NCBI RefSeq assembly: GCF_016428595.1 | Contig: NZ_JAELVQ010000023.1 | Coordinates: forward strand, 1-63,592 | DNA length: 63,592 nt | DNA from: Snuella sedimenti | GTDB lineage: Bacteria; Bacteroidota; Bacteroidia; Flavobacteriales; Flavobacteriaceae | Direction: 5' to 3' | Part shown: positions 53,636 through 63,500 of the stretch, one piece after another | How the letters are laid out: the number at the start of each line of letters is the position of its first letter | Numbering within the stretch: position 1 is the first letter of the stretch | The notes under the pieces: generated by a model | The model's database searches: none | What the model was told of the DNA's origin: nothing | What the model saw: the letters and a program-made list of their open reading frames with translations, nothing else | Position numbers and translations under genes: made by a program

Positions 53636-54763
53636 ATGAAAGTTAAGCAAATATCACTAGAAGAATATGATTGGAATGCTAGCCTTTCCTCTTTACATAT
53701 TAACGCTAATGTGTTTTTACTTTTTATTTCTCCTAAATTTAAGGAAAAGCAAGAAGTTATAGATGCACTAAGGAAAGCGTATCAAGATGCCTGTATTATT
53801 GGATGTTCGACAGCTGGAGAAATATCGGATGTTTCGGTTAAGGATAATACAATTTCCTTAACAGCTATTCAGTTAGAAAAGGTTGTTTATAAAAAGGTTT
53901 CTGTAGAGGTTGATGATATGAGTTGTAGTTATAGTGCAGGGCAAGAATTAGCCACCGAGCTTTTCAATGAAAACTTAAAACATGTACTGGTTTTAAGTGA
54001 TGGTTTAAATGTTAATGGCGCCGATTTGGTTGCTGGCTTAAAGACAAAATTGCCGGATGTTAGCATAACAGGAGGATTGGCTGCAGATGGATCCGATTTT
54101 TGCCAAACGTTTGTAATTAATAATGGAAAAATAGTAGATAAAACTGTTATAGGTTTAGGGTTTTATGGAGAAGGATTAAAAGTTGGTTACAGTTCCAAAG
54201 GAGGATGGGATAGTTTTGGAATAGAAAGGCTCGTGACTAAATCGGATAAAAATGTTTTATACGAATTAGATGGTCAACCAGCCTTAAGGCTTTATAAGTC
54301 TTTTCTGGGAGAACAAGCCAATAATTTACCAAGTTCAGGGTTGCTGTTTCCATTAAGCATGCGAATAAATGAAAATACAAAACCTATAGTTAGAACCATA
54401 TTAGCTGTCGATGAAAAAGAACAAAGTTTAACATTTGCAGGTAACATTCCAGAAGGGTCATATGTTCGATTAATGAAAGCTAATATTAATAGGTTAATTA
54501 ATGGTGCTGAAGAATCAGCTATTTCAGCGAACAAAGAATTATTGGAAACATCAGAACTGGCTATACTTATCAGTTGTGTGGGAAGACGGTTAGTGCTTAA
54601 ACAAATGGTTGAGGAAGAAGTGGAAGCGGTAAGGGGCGTATTAGGTCCAAAGCCATGTGTAACGGGATTTTATTCCTATGGGGAAATAGCACCATTCGAA
54701 GAGTTTTCACCTTGTGAACTACATAATCAAACAATGACTATTACAACACTGTCAGAATGTTAA
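53636..54763 (+). CDS. FIST-domain small-molecule sensor protein
   Basis: A 375-residue soluble protein with FIST_N (about 20-215; CIIGCSTAGEISD, HVLVLSDGLNVNGADLVAGL, TGGLAADG) and FIST_C (about 220-365; LRLYKSFLGEQA, GVLGPKPCVTGFYSYGEIAPF). FIST domains are proposed to sense small ligands such as amino acids and to pass the signal to kinases or chemoreceptors. The stop overlaps the kinase start by 7 bp, so here FIST and kinase are made together. Confidence 0.92.
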   Translation: MKVKQISLEEYDWNASLSSLHINANVFLLFISPKFKEKQEVIDALRKAYQDACIIGCSTAGEISDVSVKDNTISLTAIQLEKVVYKKVSVEVDDMSCSYSAGQELATELFNENLKHVLVLSDGLNVNGADLVAGLKTKLPDVSITGGLAADGSDFCQTFVINNGKIVDKTVIGLGFYGEGLKVGYSSKGGWDSFGIERLVTKSDKNVLYELDGQPALRLYKSFLGEQANNLPSSGLLFPLSMRINENTKPIVRTILAVDEKEQSLTFAGNIPEGSYVRLMKANINRLINGAEESAISANKELLETSELAILISCVGRRLVLKQMVEEEVEAVRGVLGPKPCVTGFYSYGEIAPFEEFSPCELHNQTMTITTLSEC

Positions 54764-56499
54764 ATAATAATTTACATAGACTTTTAAAGCGGCAGTTGGA
54801 GAAATCTGGATTGGATGTTGAGGGACAGCCAGGATTTGCCGACTTTTTAAACATGGTTGATCAAGCTTACAAAGGCTTTGATAAAGATGTTAGCCATATA
54901 GAGAATATTTTAGAGAAAAGTTCCAAGGAATTGTTTGTTGCTAACCAAAAGTTAAAGTACGAAAGGGATTTTACTAAAACAAAGCTACAGAATATAGTAG
55001 ATAACCTAGGAGGGGTTATTTTTGAAACAAATCTTGAAGGGAACTTTACCTTTTTAAATAATGCCTGGACCAAATATTCAGGATTTCCTCTTGAAGATTC
55101 TATTGGGAAAAGTTTCAAAGATTTCCTTAAAGAAGAAAATATAGAAGGAAACAAAAAGTTTGATGAAATATTTTACTCTGGAAAAGAGAAAGTTAAATTT
55201 ATTTTCAAAAATAAATACAATAATAAAGTATCGTGGTTTGAAGTAAAGGCTAAACTTATTTATAATGCCAATGGGTATCCAACAGGATTTATTGGAACCA
55301 TTATAGATGTAACAAACTTAAAAGAAACAGAAATTGAACTGCATAAAGCTAGTAAATCTAAAGATACGTTTCTTTCAACCATGTCCCATGAAATAAGAAC
55401 ACCGTTGAACGCCGTTACGGGATTGACAAATATTTTGCTAATGGAAAAACACCTTCCAGATCAAACAGAAAATCTCAAAGCATTAAAATATTCGGGCGAA
55501 CATTTACTAGGTTTAATAAATGATTTACTGGACTTCGACAAAATTAAATCTGGGAAATTAAAAGTTAATGAGGAGGATTTTAATTTAGATTACTTTTTAG
55601 AAAATATAGAGTCTCATTTTAAACTAAGAGCAGATTCTAAGGGAATTGCGTTTAGACTACAAAAAGGTGATGACCTACCTGCTAATATTATTGGTGACCG
55701 ATTAAAGTTGGCTCAAATAGTAAAGAACTTATTGAGTAATTCTTTAAAATTTACAGAACAAGGAAGTATAACGCTTAGTGTTAAGAACTTCGGAATAGAT
55801 AAAAATAAAGTAAAGCTTCAGTTTAGTGTTATAGATACTGGCATAGGAATATCAGCAGATAAACAAGAAGCCATTTTCGAAAGTTTTATGCAGGCTGGAT
55901 CCGAAACTTCAGTAAAATACGGTGGTACGGGACTTGGCTTGTCTATCAGTAAAAAATTATTGAACCTACAGAATAGTGATTTAAGAGTAGAAAGCGAACT
56001 AGGAAAAGGCGCTACGTTTACATTCGACATTACATATAAAATAAGTAATAGACTTAATGTATATGAGCCAAACATGATAAAAATACAGCCAACCTACGAT
56101 GCTTTAAATGTTAATGTATTGGTTGCTGAAGATAATAAAATGAACATTTTGATTCTTAAACGGTTTTTTTCTAATTGGAAAGTTAATTTTAAAATAGCAG
56201 AGAATGGTAAGGAACTATTGGATATTTATAGAGAAACCGACTTCGATTTGATATTGATGGATTTACAGATGCCCTTAATAGATGGTTATGAAGCTACAAG
56301 AGTTATTAGAGAGTTACCAGATGATAACAAAGCAAATATTCCTATTATAGCTTTAACGGCATTTGCACAAACAGATATAAAAGAAAAAACAAAGCATTAT
56401 AAAATGAATGGTTTTATGGGTAAACCCTTTAATCCAGAGAAGTTGTATCTGTTACTTAAATCCTATAGCAAAGAAGCGATTAATAAAAAAGCGATGTAA
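54757..56499 (+). CDS. PAS hybrid histidine kinase coupled to FIST
   Basis: A 580-residue cytoplasmic kinase with no membrane segment. It has a helical N-terminus (about 1-75), a PAS domain (about 78-190; GGVIFETNLEGNFTFLNNAW), HisKA with His211 in SHEIRTP, HATPase_c (NLLSNSLKF, DTGIGISAD, GTGLGLSISKK) and a C-terminal receiver with Asp502 in LILMDLQMPLIDG and Lys in MGKPF. With no own sensor in the membrane it probably reads the FIST protein encoded just before. No DNA-binding output regulator is next to it. Confidence 0.92.
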   Translation: MLNNNLHRLLKRQLEKSGLDVEGQPGFADFLNMVDQAYKGFDKDVSHIENILEKSSKELFVANQKLKYERDFTKTKLQNIVDNLGGVIFETNLEGNFTFLNNAWTKYSGFPLEDSIGKSFKDFLKEENIEGNKKFDEIFYSGKEKVKFIFKNKYNNKVSWFEVKAKLIYNANGYPTGFIGTIIDVTNLKETEIELHKASKSKDTFLSTMSHEIRTPLNAVTGLTNILLMEKHLPDQTENLKALKYSGEHLLGLINDLLDFDKIKSGKLKVNEEDFNLDYFLENIESHFKLRADSKGIAFRLQKGDDLPANIIGDRLKLAQIVKNLLSNSLKFTEQGSITLSVKNFGIDKNKVKLQFSVIDTGIGISADKQEAIFESFMQAGSETSVKYGGTGLGLSISKKLLNLQNSDLRVESELGKGATFTFDITYKISNRLNVYEPNMIKIQPTYDALNVNVLVAEDNKMNILILKRFFSNWKVNFKIAENGKELLDIYRETDFDLILMDLQMPLIDGYEATRVIRELPDDNKANIPIIALTAFAQTDIKEKTKHYKMNGFMGKPFNPEKLYLLLKSYSKEAINKKAM

Positions 56500-56504
56500 A
56501 TTTT

Positions 56505-57554
56505 TTAAGCCTCAGCATTAAAGAATACTTTATAAAAGTGCATTTTTTTCTCATCATCATATCCTCTTTCCATAAATTCAGTAGAAGCCTCTGGGGCATC
56601 TATATCTAGCTTTATTTGTATGTTAGTGTCTAATTTAATATCGGTTTTAAACTTTTTCTTTTCTTTGTTTACAACTGCTTCAGCTACATCAAACTGGTTT
56701 CTAAGGACTGTATTTTGTTCACTTTCAAATGTTTTTTTATAATCATCGAAGAGTGTTTTGTGTTTGTCTTCTTCAAAAATTTCATCCTTGAATTTTTCAA
56801 CAGCTACTATTTCATTTTCTTTGAAATAATCAATGGTTTTAGCTAAGAAGGCATTTTGTTCTTGGGCACCATAAGTACTTTTAATAATTTCGGTCGAAAA
56901 CTCTTTACAAAGTTCAATGTATTGTTGTGTGTGGTTATTGGCATCGTCAGCATATTTAATATTTAAAAAATGATTGATCCAATATTGCGTGTCATAACTA
57001 TTATTGTCTACCGATAAAACAATTTTACCCTCGTTGTCAGATTGATTCAAAATTAAGCAGCCTTTGTCTACTTTTTTAGAACTAATGCCTTTTTGTACCA
57101 CAACATCATAACTGTTGTTTTCTAAGTAGGTTTGAAAAAAGTTAATTTTGCTTTCAATTTTAAAAATACCAATGGCGTTAGTGGTTATATCATTAAATTC
57201 AATACCGTCAAACAATACTACCAATACATCGCCTGTTTTAATTTGAGCCGAATTAGATTGTTCGAATAAATGCGTAACAATATGCTTTGAAATATCTACG
57301 AATGCTTCTTCATCGTTAAACAACTGCGTTGTGTAACTGTTAATTTCATTTAAGTTAATGTCGGCATGATGGTTAAAACGATAACTTTGCACCACACTGC
57401 CAAAAGGCCTTAATAAAAAAGGGAGCATTAAATCGTAGCTAGCCTCGTCAAAGTCTACTGTCTTTTCCGAAAATGCATTTTTTGTACTGTTGAATTTATT
57501 CCCAACTTTGTGGATGATAAATTTTGAAATTGAGGCATTTTTTCTTGAAATCAT
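56505..57554 (-). CDS. NdpA/YejK-type nucleoid-associated protein
   Basis: A 349-residue protein of the 37-kDa nucleoid-associated family. It starts FIIHKVGNK, has LMLPFLLRPF and GDVLVVLFDGIEF, and a long helical C-terminal half rich in Lys/Glu (EDKHKTLFDDYKKTFESEQ). The E. coli relative YejK binds DNA and topoisomerase IV; in other genomes relatives sit in defence islands. Here it is convergent with the FIST-coupled kinase (5 bp apart), in otherwise ordinary surroundings. Confidence 0.85.
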   Translation of the reverse strand: MISRKNASISKFIIHKVGNKFNSTKNAFSEKTVDFDEASYDLMLPFLLRPFGSVVQSYRFNHHADINLNEINSYTTQLFNDEEAFVDISKHIVTHLFEQSNSAQIKTGDVLVVLFDGIEFNDITTNAIGIFKIESKINFFQTYLENNSYDVVVQKGISSKKVDKGCLILNQSDNEGKIVLSVDNNSYDTQYWINHFLNIKYADDANNHTQQYIELCKEFSTEIIKSTYGAQEQNAFLAKTIDYFKENEIVAVEKFKDEIFEEDKHKTLFDDYKKTFESEQNTVLRNQFDVAEAVVNKEKKKFKTDIKLDTNIQIKLDIDAPEASTEFMERGYDDEKKMHFYKVFFNAEA

Positions 57555-57638
57555 AATCTGTAAAGCATACTTGTTATATAGGATGCAATACTATTAAAAA
57601 TACCTGAATTTACTCATTCAGTTGGTGGTTTTATTCGA

Positions 57639-60071
57639 CTAATTTATCTTATAGACGATAACAGTATTATCTTCACCTTTAATAACGAATTCTAGGTTTC
57701 TATCCTTGTCTATTTGATCTAAATCTATGGCAGAATTACCATAAACAGGAAAGTTAGGCAATAAGTTAGCAAGACTATCGTACAGATATACTTTATGGGA
57801 TTGCAGGTCGGTTATAGCAACGTAAATTTTGTCATTAATATAGAATAGCTTCGGCATTGAATAACTCCCATAATCGATTTCTATAGTATTATTTTTAATT
57901 GACAATTTATTTTCACTATGCGCAACCAGGGTTTTGCTAGAAGCTACGATACTATGGTTTTTTGATAATTCTAAGTTTTGTGTTGCAGTGTTTCCTTTAG
58001 TGTCAATGCTTATTAATGAACCATCAGCGGTAGTTGTTGTAAATTTGTTTCGGAATAGATAAATAGCTTCAGTTGAAAACGTTGTATTTGTTGTTTTTGG
58101 AGTAATCCTTTTTCGTCCCGTTCTGTCCAATATGTAAAGTTTGCTTTGGGTTTTAATAATAATATAATCTTTACTGCCTATTCTAAAATGCTTTGGTTGA
58201 CTTATTATCTGGTTATTAGCAGATTTAAAAATAAAACCTTTTACAATTTGAGCTTTAACATTATACATTAATACATGCTTGCCTTGTGTAACCAAGAGCC
58301 TGTAATTTTTGTTTTTATCGTAATCGAAAACAGAGAGGGGTTGGGTTATCTCGTCATTAAACTTACCAGGAAAGGGAGCAACATCGTTGCCATTTCTGTC
58401 AATTACATAAACACGGTGCGGGGTAGCAAATGCCAATTGAAGTCTTCCGTTCTTGTAAATATCAATTTGTTTAATAGTCCCTAAAACCGGACCATGTAAC
58501 TGTTTTTTCCAAAGTACTTTACCTTTATTGGAAATTAAATACAAGTTGTTGTTAATGTCTTGAACAACTATTTCCTTTTGATTTGTTATATGATTGGTAA
58601 CAAATTGTGGTGAGTTTAAAAGTGCTTTGTTTAATTTTACAGTTAACTCCTCTGAAATTGAATTTAATTTGGCCTTAGTTTTACTTTTTTTAATAATACC
58701 ATTAACATGTGCAAAATTCGTATCGTATATAAATTGAATAGCAGAAGCCTTGTAGTTGTCTAATTTTAAAACAGAATTGTTGTCAAAGTTTTTAGAGAGA
58801 GTATTTTCTAAACTCGAAGCACTGTTAACCACCAATAAAGAAGCAGCATCACTTAGCTGTTCTTTAATGGTTTTAAAATAACTACGTTCACTAAAAGTTG
58901 TTTTGTTTTGATAATTGGAAATAATGTTCTGTAGAAGCTCTATATCGTTTGCAAAAACAAAAAAATTATCAAGTAAACAATACTTGCTTGCCTTCTTAAA
59001 TGTTACTAATGGAGAAAATGTTTTAGAAAATAAATCAGGAGAACTAAAATTAAAAATAGGTATTTCTCTATAGGTGCTTACTTTGCTTTGTTCGCTTGCT
59101 AAGGCATCTTCAGTTGCAATGACATCAATAGAATTTAATACAATAGCCTGTTCACTGCCTTCATAAATAATACCTATTTCATTTACATTGTCAAAAAGAG
59201 TGGTTGTTATATTGCCAGAAGTCCCTTTAAATTTGGATAAATTAGTTTCAAAATCTTTAAAATTATTAAATGTAAAACTCATAAAGCCATCACTATTGGC
59301 TGGGACAACATTTTGGCAAAGATTTTCTTGTGGAATAGTGTTTTTAAAAATATTGATAAGACTCTTAGATGAATCAATTGCCTTTGTGATTCCATTTAAA
59401 ATCGTTTCGTCTTGATTTATGTCAACGTCAAGAGCTGTATAATTAGTAAAAGAGTTAGTGTTTATAGAGTCCTCAAGAAAAAAAGGCTTTATAAAAAATG
59501 TATTGGACTCACTTATTATGGATGCTGTCTTGGTAATATCAATAGTATTATAAAGTTTTTGCAGCTCAATATTTTGAGGAGAATTGTTGTAAACGGTTTC
59601 TGTTATTTTTTTAGATGATGAAGTAAAAAAGATGCTGTCTACAATCGTACTGTAAAACGTATTGCCATTTAATTTTGACCGTGTTATCGACTTGCTTTTG
59701 TGCTTAAATGTTTCTTCAGTATAGTCCGTTAAAGAGTCGCTTTTAAAAATGTCTGGATGGTATTTGGTAATAGTGGTATAATGAAGGCTGTCCCTTTCAT
59801 CTTGGGAAAAACAAATTAAAAGGTCTTCGGTTGTGTTTAAATAAGATAAATAGTCTAGTTTATTTTCAAGTTGCTTATAAGTAGCCGTAATAGATAATCT
59901 TTGTAAAAAATCACTGTTTTTTATGCTGCTTTTAAGGCTTTCAAAGTTGGAGGTTTTAACAAGTGTTAGTGTGTTCTTTGGGATAAAATGAATGAGTTTA
60001 GAGCGATTTGTTTTGGTGTCGGAGCAATTAAGAGTTATTATACCAAGAAGAATAAAACAAAAGAATCTCAT
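57639..60071 (-). CDS. Large lipoprotein with C-terminal beta-propeller-like region
   Basis: An 810-residue lipoprotein (lipobox ITLNC). The N-terminal half (about 25-480) is mixed alpha/beta and contains LIHFIPKNTLTLVKTSNFESLKSSI, similar to DUF3352-type surface proteins. The C-terminal part (about 495-810) has PQQ/propeller-like repeats (LYLISNKGKVLWKKQLHGPVLG, VYVIDRNGNDVAPFPGK, LYILDRTGRKR, VYLYDSLANLLPNFPVYG). It is a conserved Bacteroidota type with no known function. It lies 89 bp after rnhB and may share its transcript. Confidence 0.75.
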   Translation of the reverse strand: MRFFCFILLGIITLNCSDTKTNRSKLIHFIPKNTLTLVKTSNFESLKSSIKNSDFLQRLSITATYKQLENKLDYLSYLNTTEDLLICFSQDERDSLHYTTITKYHPDIFKSDSLTDYTEETFKHKSKSITRSKLNGNTFYSTIVDSIFFTSSSKKITETVYNNSPQNIELQKLYNTIDITKTASIISESNTFFIKPFFLEDSINTNSFTNYTALDVDINQDETILNGITKAIDSSKSLINIFKNTIPQENLCQNVVPANSDGFMSFTFNNFKDFETNLSKFKGTSGNITTTLFDNVNEIGIIYEGSEQAIVLNSIDVIATEDALASEQSKVSTYREIPIFNFSSPDLFSKTFSPLVTFKKASKYCLLDNFFVFANDIELLQNIISNYQNKTTFSERSYFKTIKEQLSDAASLLVVNSASSLENTLSKNFDNNSVLKLDNYKASAIQFIYDTNFAHVNGIIKKSKTKAKLNSISEELTVKLNKALLNSPQFVTNHITNQKEIVVQDINNNLYLISNKGKVLWKKQLHGPVLGTIKQIDIYKNGRLQLAFATPHRVYVIDRNGNDVAPFPGKFNDEITQPLSVFDYDKNKNYRLLVTQGKHVLMYNVKAQIVKGFIFKSANNQIISQPKHFRIGSKDYIIIKTQSKLYILDRTGRKRITPKTTNTTFSTEAIYLFRNKFTTTTADGSLISIDTKGNTATQNLELSKNHSIVASSKTLVAHSENKLSIKNNTIEIDYGSYSMPKLFYINDKIYVAITDLQSHKVYLYDSLANLLPNFPVYGNSAIDLDQIDKDRNLEFVIKGEDNTVIVYKIN

Positions 60072-60160
60072 GAAATCATTTAATTTTTACAAACCTACAT
60101 ATTTTCATTTTATAGCTCAAATAAAAGCGTGGCAATCTGGAAGTAAAACCCGTTAGTACA

Positions 60161-60760
60161 TTAAAAATTAAAAGTTAATTGATCCGGTAGAAGTTTAAAA
60201 GATTTTCTGTGATATTCTGTAATACCATATTTTTGTATTGCCTCCCTATGTTCTTTTGTTGGATAACCCTTGTTCTTTTTCCAGTTATACATCGGGTATT
60301 CTTCATGAATGGTGTCCATGTATATGTCTCGATATGTTTTAGCTAAAATTGATGCAGCAGCAATACTCATGTATTTACTGTCCCCTTTCACAATGGTTTC
60401 AAAAGGAATGCCGTTATAAGGTTTAAATCTGTTACCATCAACAATTATAAATTCAGGGGTTGTATGTAAAGCATCAATGGCCTTGTGCATAGCCAAAATA
60501 GATGCGTTTAGTATATTTATGGAATCTATTTCTTCTTGGAAAATATGAGCTACCCCAAAGCTTAATGAGACAGATTCTATAATTGGTTTTAAGATATTTC
60601 TCTTTTTTTCACTTATTTGTTTAGAATCGTTTAACAAAACGTTTTTAAAATCCTTAGGAAGTAGAACAGCCGCTGCGGTAACAGGACCAGCCAGACATCC
60701 CCGTCCAGCTTCATCTGTACCACACTCTAGAAGATAATTGGAATGATTTTTTAGTAGCAT
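60161..60760 (-). CDS. rnhB: Ribonuclease HII
   Basis: A 199-residue enzyme that cuts the RNA strand of RNA-DNA hybrids, with the catalytic DEAG motif (Asp16-Glu17 in [13 protein letters not shown]), Asp in VDGNRF and the region [21 protein letters not shown]. The ATG at 60760 is chosen over a TTG two codons upstream. A -7 box lies 20 bp before it. Confidence 0.95.
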   Translation of the reverse strand: MLLKNHSNYLLECGTDEAGRGCLAGPVTAAAVLLPKDFKNVLLNDSKQISEKKRNILKPIIESVSLSFGVAHIFQEEIDSINILNASILAMHKAIDALHTTPEFIIVDGNRFKPYNGIPFETIVKGDSKYMSIAAASILAKTYRDIYMDTIHEEYPMYNWKKNKGYPTKEHREAIQKYGITEYHRKSFKLLPDQLTFNF

Positions 60761-60779
60761 TAACAATTGTTTAATGAAG

Positions 60780-60787
60780 CAAAGCTA
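60780..60787 (-). promoter_or_regulatory. -7 box TAGCTTTG for rnhB
   Basis: The minus strand reads TAGCTTTG, a perfect TAnnTTTG match, 20 bp before the rnhB ATG. No -33 TTG at the usual distance. The AT-rich bases 60790-60984 show no gene. Confidence 0.5.
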
Positions 60788-61056
60788 AAATATTAAAGTA
60801 AAATCATAAATGAAAACACTTAAATTGTATTAATAAGAAAAAAACTACCTCTATTAAGTTATTATTATTTTTGATTGCAAATTTTAGTTAATTATTACAC
60901 AATCAATGTGTTTTATGTTTATTTTTTAAAACTTATAAGAATTTGTTTATATATTTTTATTCTTTTTCTTGTTTTTTTAATATAAAATTAGGATGTTTGC
61001 TTGTGACTAACTCAAAATAAATATTTAGGTCATCCTGATTTTATGTCAGATGAGTG

Positions 61057-61112
61057 ATATTTTAAATAAAGAAAACCAACTAATTTTAGTTGGTTTTCTT
61101 TATTTAAAATAT
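61057..61112. terminator. Perfect 25-bp hairpin upstream of the porin gene
   Basis: Bases 61057-61081 pair perfectly with 61088-61112 around AATTTT; the inner part reads AAGAAAACCAACT / AGTTGGTTTTCTT. No plus-strand gene precedes it within 300 bp (rnhB is on the other strand and starts at 60760). The bases before it form further stems (AGGATG at about 60991 with CATCCT at about 61031). It may be the terminator of an unannotated small RNA at roughly 60985-61112, or a structured 5' leader of the porin mRNA. Confidence 0.65.
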
Positions 61113-61244
61113 TTCCCTATTCTTAACGTTCAAATAATTACTTTTGTTTCGGAAAATTAATTAAGGCCTGTAGCAAATAATAACATGTCGCATAACAATT
61201 GTCTACAAAGCGAAAAGCGTTGGCTATAAAAAGAAAAATAATTA

Positions 61245-63218
61245 ATGCAGATAAATAAGGTAGGTTTAGCACTTTTTTTTGTGTTGTTGTTTAATGCTGT
61301 AAATGCACAAGATAGAACGCGATTTTCAAGAGAGCGTATGAGTGGTTTTGAACGTCAGGATACACTTAGTCCAGAAGCCAGAAAATCTACAAGTATAAAG
61401 AACCTTAAAAACCCAGATGCTAAAATCCAAGATTATTTAATCATTTCTTACAAAAATGATACAACCTATGTAGATACCACTTTAACAATACAAAAAGAGT
61501 ACAAATTTAATTATTTAAGAAAAGATAACTTCGGATTAATGCCATTTTCGAATTTAGGACAGACTTACAATAGTTTGACCTATAATTTTGAAAGTATGCG
61601 TTTAATGCCTCAGTTTGGTGCACGGGCAAGGCATTTTAATTATATGGAAATTGAAGACATTAACTATTATAGAGTCCCTACGCCGTTAACCGAGTTGTTT
61701 TTTAAGACAGCTTTCGAACAGGGGCAACTTGCAGATTCTTTTTTTACGGTAAATACATCGCCTCAGCTTAACTTCTCGATTGCTTATAAAGGATTGCGTT
61801 CTTTGGGTAAATACCAACATTTACTTACTAGTACAGGTAATTTTAGGTTTACAACCAATTTTCACGCCAAGAATAATCGTTATGGGATAAAAGCTCATAT
61901 TGTTACTCAAGATTTATTGAATCAGGAAAACGGAGGGCTTCAAGATGTTCCAAGCGTAGAGAATTTTGAAAGCGGAGCAGAAGAGTTTTTAGATCGTTCT
62001 ATTTTGGAAGTGAACTTTGAAAACGCCGAAAGTATACTACGAGGTAAACGTTTCTATGTAGACCATGCCTATAAAATAATAAAAGAGAAGGATTCTGTAT
62101 CTCATAACAACCTAAATATTGAGCATGTTATGTCTTTTGAGGACAAGTATTTTCAGTTCGACCAATCTAATGCTAATGGTTATTTTGGAGATGCTTTTAA
62201 GAGTTCTGGGCTAAAAGATCGTGCCACCCTAGAGCGTTTTTTTAATCAGCTAAAATTAAACTACAGTAATAATATATTAGGACTACTTCAATTTAGTGTT
62301 AGTAATACGAATTATAATTATGGATACGACAAGTTGGTCGTGCTTAATGGTAATACAATAACCAATAGGCTGAAAGGAGATGTTTTTGCTGCAGGAGGTA
62401 TATATCGTAAACAATATAAAGGCTTTGACCTGCAAGGTGAATTTGGGATAAATGTAGCAGGTGATTTTGAAGGTAACTTTTTGAAGGCTCAGGCTTCTTT
62501 TAAGCTCAATGATGACTTGTTGGTTTTAGCATCTCTTAACCATAGCTCTAAAGCGCCCAATTATAATGTGTTGCTTTATCAAAGTGACTACATTAATTAT
62601 AATTGGCAAAATAGTTTTAATAACACAGAAACACAGCAATTAGCCTTTCAGCTAAAGGTAAAAAAAATAGCTGATTTTACTGTTGATTACACCACGATAA
62701 ATGATTATATATATTTTAAAGAAGATGAGACGAGTGGTTTGGTTAGGGCATTTCAAAATAATGGTAGCATAAATTATTTGAGGGTTAAGTTGGAGAAGGA
62801 AATACGCTTTAATAAGTTTGCTTTAAACAATACAGTGCTATATCAAAATGTTCAGGACGATAATAATGTGTTTAACGTGCCTGAGTTAGTAACACGTAAT
62901 ACCTTATATTATTCTTCTCATTTGTTTGGTAAGGCGATGTATTTACAAACAGGTATAACATTCAATTATTTTACAAGCTATTATATGAATGCTTACGATC
63001 CATTGTTGGCAGAGTTCTACGTGCAAACAGATAGAGAGTATGGAAGTTTTCCTAGATTGGACTTTTTTGTAAATGCCAAGATACGTCAGACAAGAATCTA
63101 TTTAAAAGCAGAACATTTCAATTCGGCTTTTACAGGCTATAATTATTATTCAGCTCCAAACAATCCATATCGAGACTTTACCGTTCGTTTTGGTTTGGTC
63201 TGGAACTTCTTTTTGTAG
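61245..63218 (+). CDS. Putative outer-membrane porin
   Basis: A 657-residue protein of the Bacteroidota putative porin family: signal peptide (GLALFFVLLFNAVNAQ), a polar N-terminal part with YKNDTTYVDTTLTIQKEYKFNYLRKDNFGLMPF, then beta strands to a C-terminal barrel closing in FTVRFGLVWNFFL with terminal aromatic residues. The ligand is unknown. It has a long leader with the hairpin at 61057-61112, so expression may be controlled after transcription starts. Confidence 0.85.
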   Translation: MQINKVGLALFFVLLFNAVNAQDRTRFSRERMSGFERQDTLSPEARKSTSIKNLKNPDAKIQDYLIISYKNDTTYVDTTLTIQKEYKFNYLRKDNFGLMPFSNLGQTYNSLTYNFESMRLMPQFGARARHFNYMEIEDINYYRVPTPLTELFFKTAFEQGQLADSFFTVNTSPQLNFSIAYKGLRSLGKYQHLLTSTGNFRFTTNFHAKNNRYGIKAHIVTQDLLNQENGGLQDVPSVENFESGAEEFLDRSILEVNFENAESILRGKRFYVDHAYKIIKEKDSVSHNNLNIEHVMSFEDKYFQFDQSNANGYFGDAFKSSGLKDRATLERFFNQLKLNYSNNILGLLQFSVSNTNYNYGYDKLVVLNGNTITNRLKGDVFAAGGIYRKQYKGFDLQGEFGINVAGDFEGNFLKAQASFKLNDDLLVLASLNHSSKAPNYNVLLYQSDYINYNWQNSFNNTETQQLAFQLKVKKIADFTVDYTTINDYIYFKEDETSGLVRAFQNNGSINYLRVKLEKEIRFNKFALNNTVLYQNVQDDNNVFNVPELVTRNTLYYSSHLFGKAMYLQTGITFNYFTSYYMNAYDPLLAEFYVQTDREYGSFPRLDFFVNAKIRQTRIYLKAEHFNSAFTGYNYYSAPNNPYRDFTVRFGLVWNFFL

Positions 63219-63330
63219 GGTATTGTTTTGGCTTGATCTTGTTTCAGGGACATTTTGGGTTGTAACTTATTGGTTATGAGCTGTCTTTTTTTGGTATCGA
63301 AAAAAGATTGAAAAAAAGTTCAAAAAGGCA

Positions 63331-63360
63331 TTGCGAAAAGAAAAAAGGATTGTATGTTTG
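63331..63360 (+). promoter_or_regulatory. Strong promoter P1 (TTG-19-TATGTTTG)
   Basis: TTG at 63331-63333, a 19-bp purine-rich spacer and TATGTTTG at 63353-63360 match the Bacteroidota consensus closely. Together with the second promoter 140 bp downstream it is like the tandem promoters before rRNA operons. Confidence 0.75.
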
Positions 63361-63363
63361 CAG

Positions 63364-63389
63364 CCGCAAAAACGGTCACGGTTTTGCGG
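63364..63389 (+). promoter_or_regulatory. Hairpin at the start of the P1 transcript
   Basis: CCGCAAAA at 63364-63371 pairs with TTTTGCGG at 63382-63389. It begins about four bases after the -7 box of P1, so the P1 RNA would start in or just before this stem. Confidence 0.55.
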
Positions 63390-63469
63390 GAATAAAAAGT
63401 TCGTTTACAGGTTGTTTTTTGGTGTTCGGGAGGTTTTAAAAAAACCTTCGAAAAAAAACTCAAAAAACA

Positions 63470-63500
63470 TTGTGGGAATAAAAAAAGGGTTTTATATTTG
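63470..63500 (+). promoter_or_regulatory. Strong promoter P2 (TTG-20-TATATTTG)
   Basis: TTG at 63470-63472, a 20-bp spacer and TATATTTG at 63493-63500, followed by CACCCGC, closely match the consensus. The TTTGCACCCGCTTAACGAG context is one I associate with flavobacterial stable-RNA promoters. Confidence 0.8.

Noticed and set aside
56505-57554. Defence island around the NdpA-type protein
   Set aside because: NdpA relatives occur in defence islands, but no restriction, retron, abortive-infection or helicase gene is near; neighbours are a FIST kinase and a lipoprotein.
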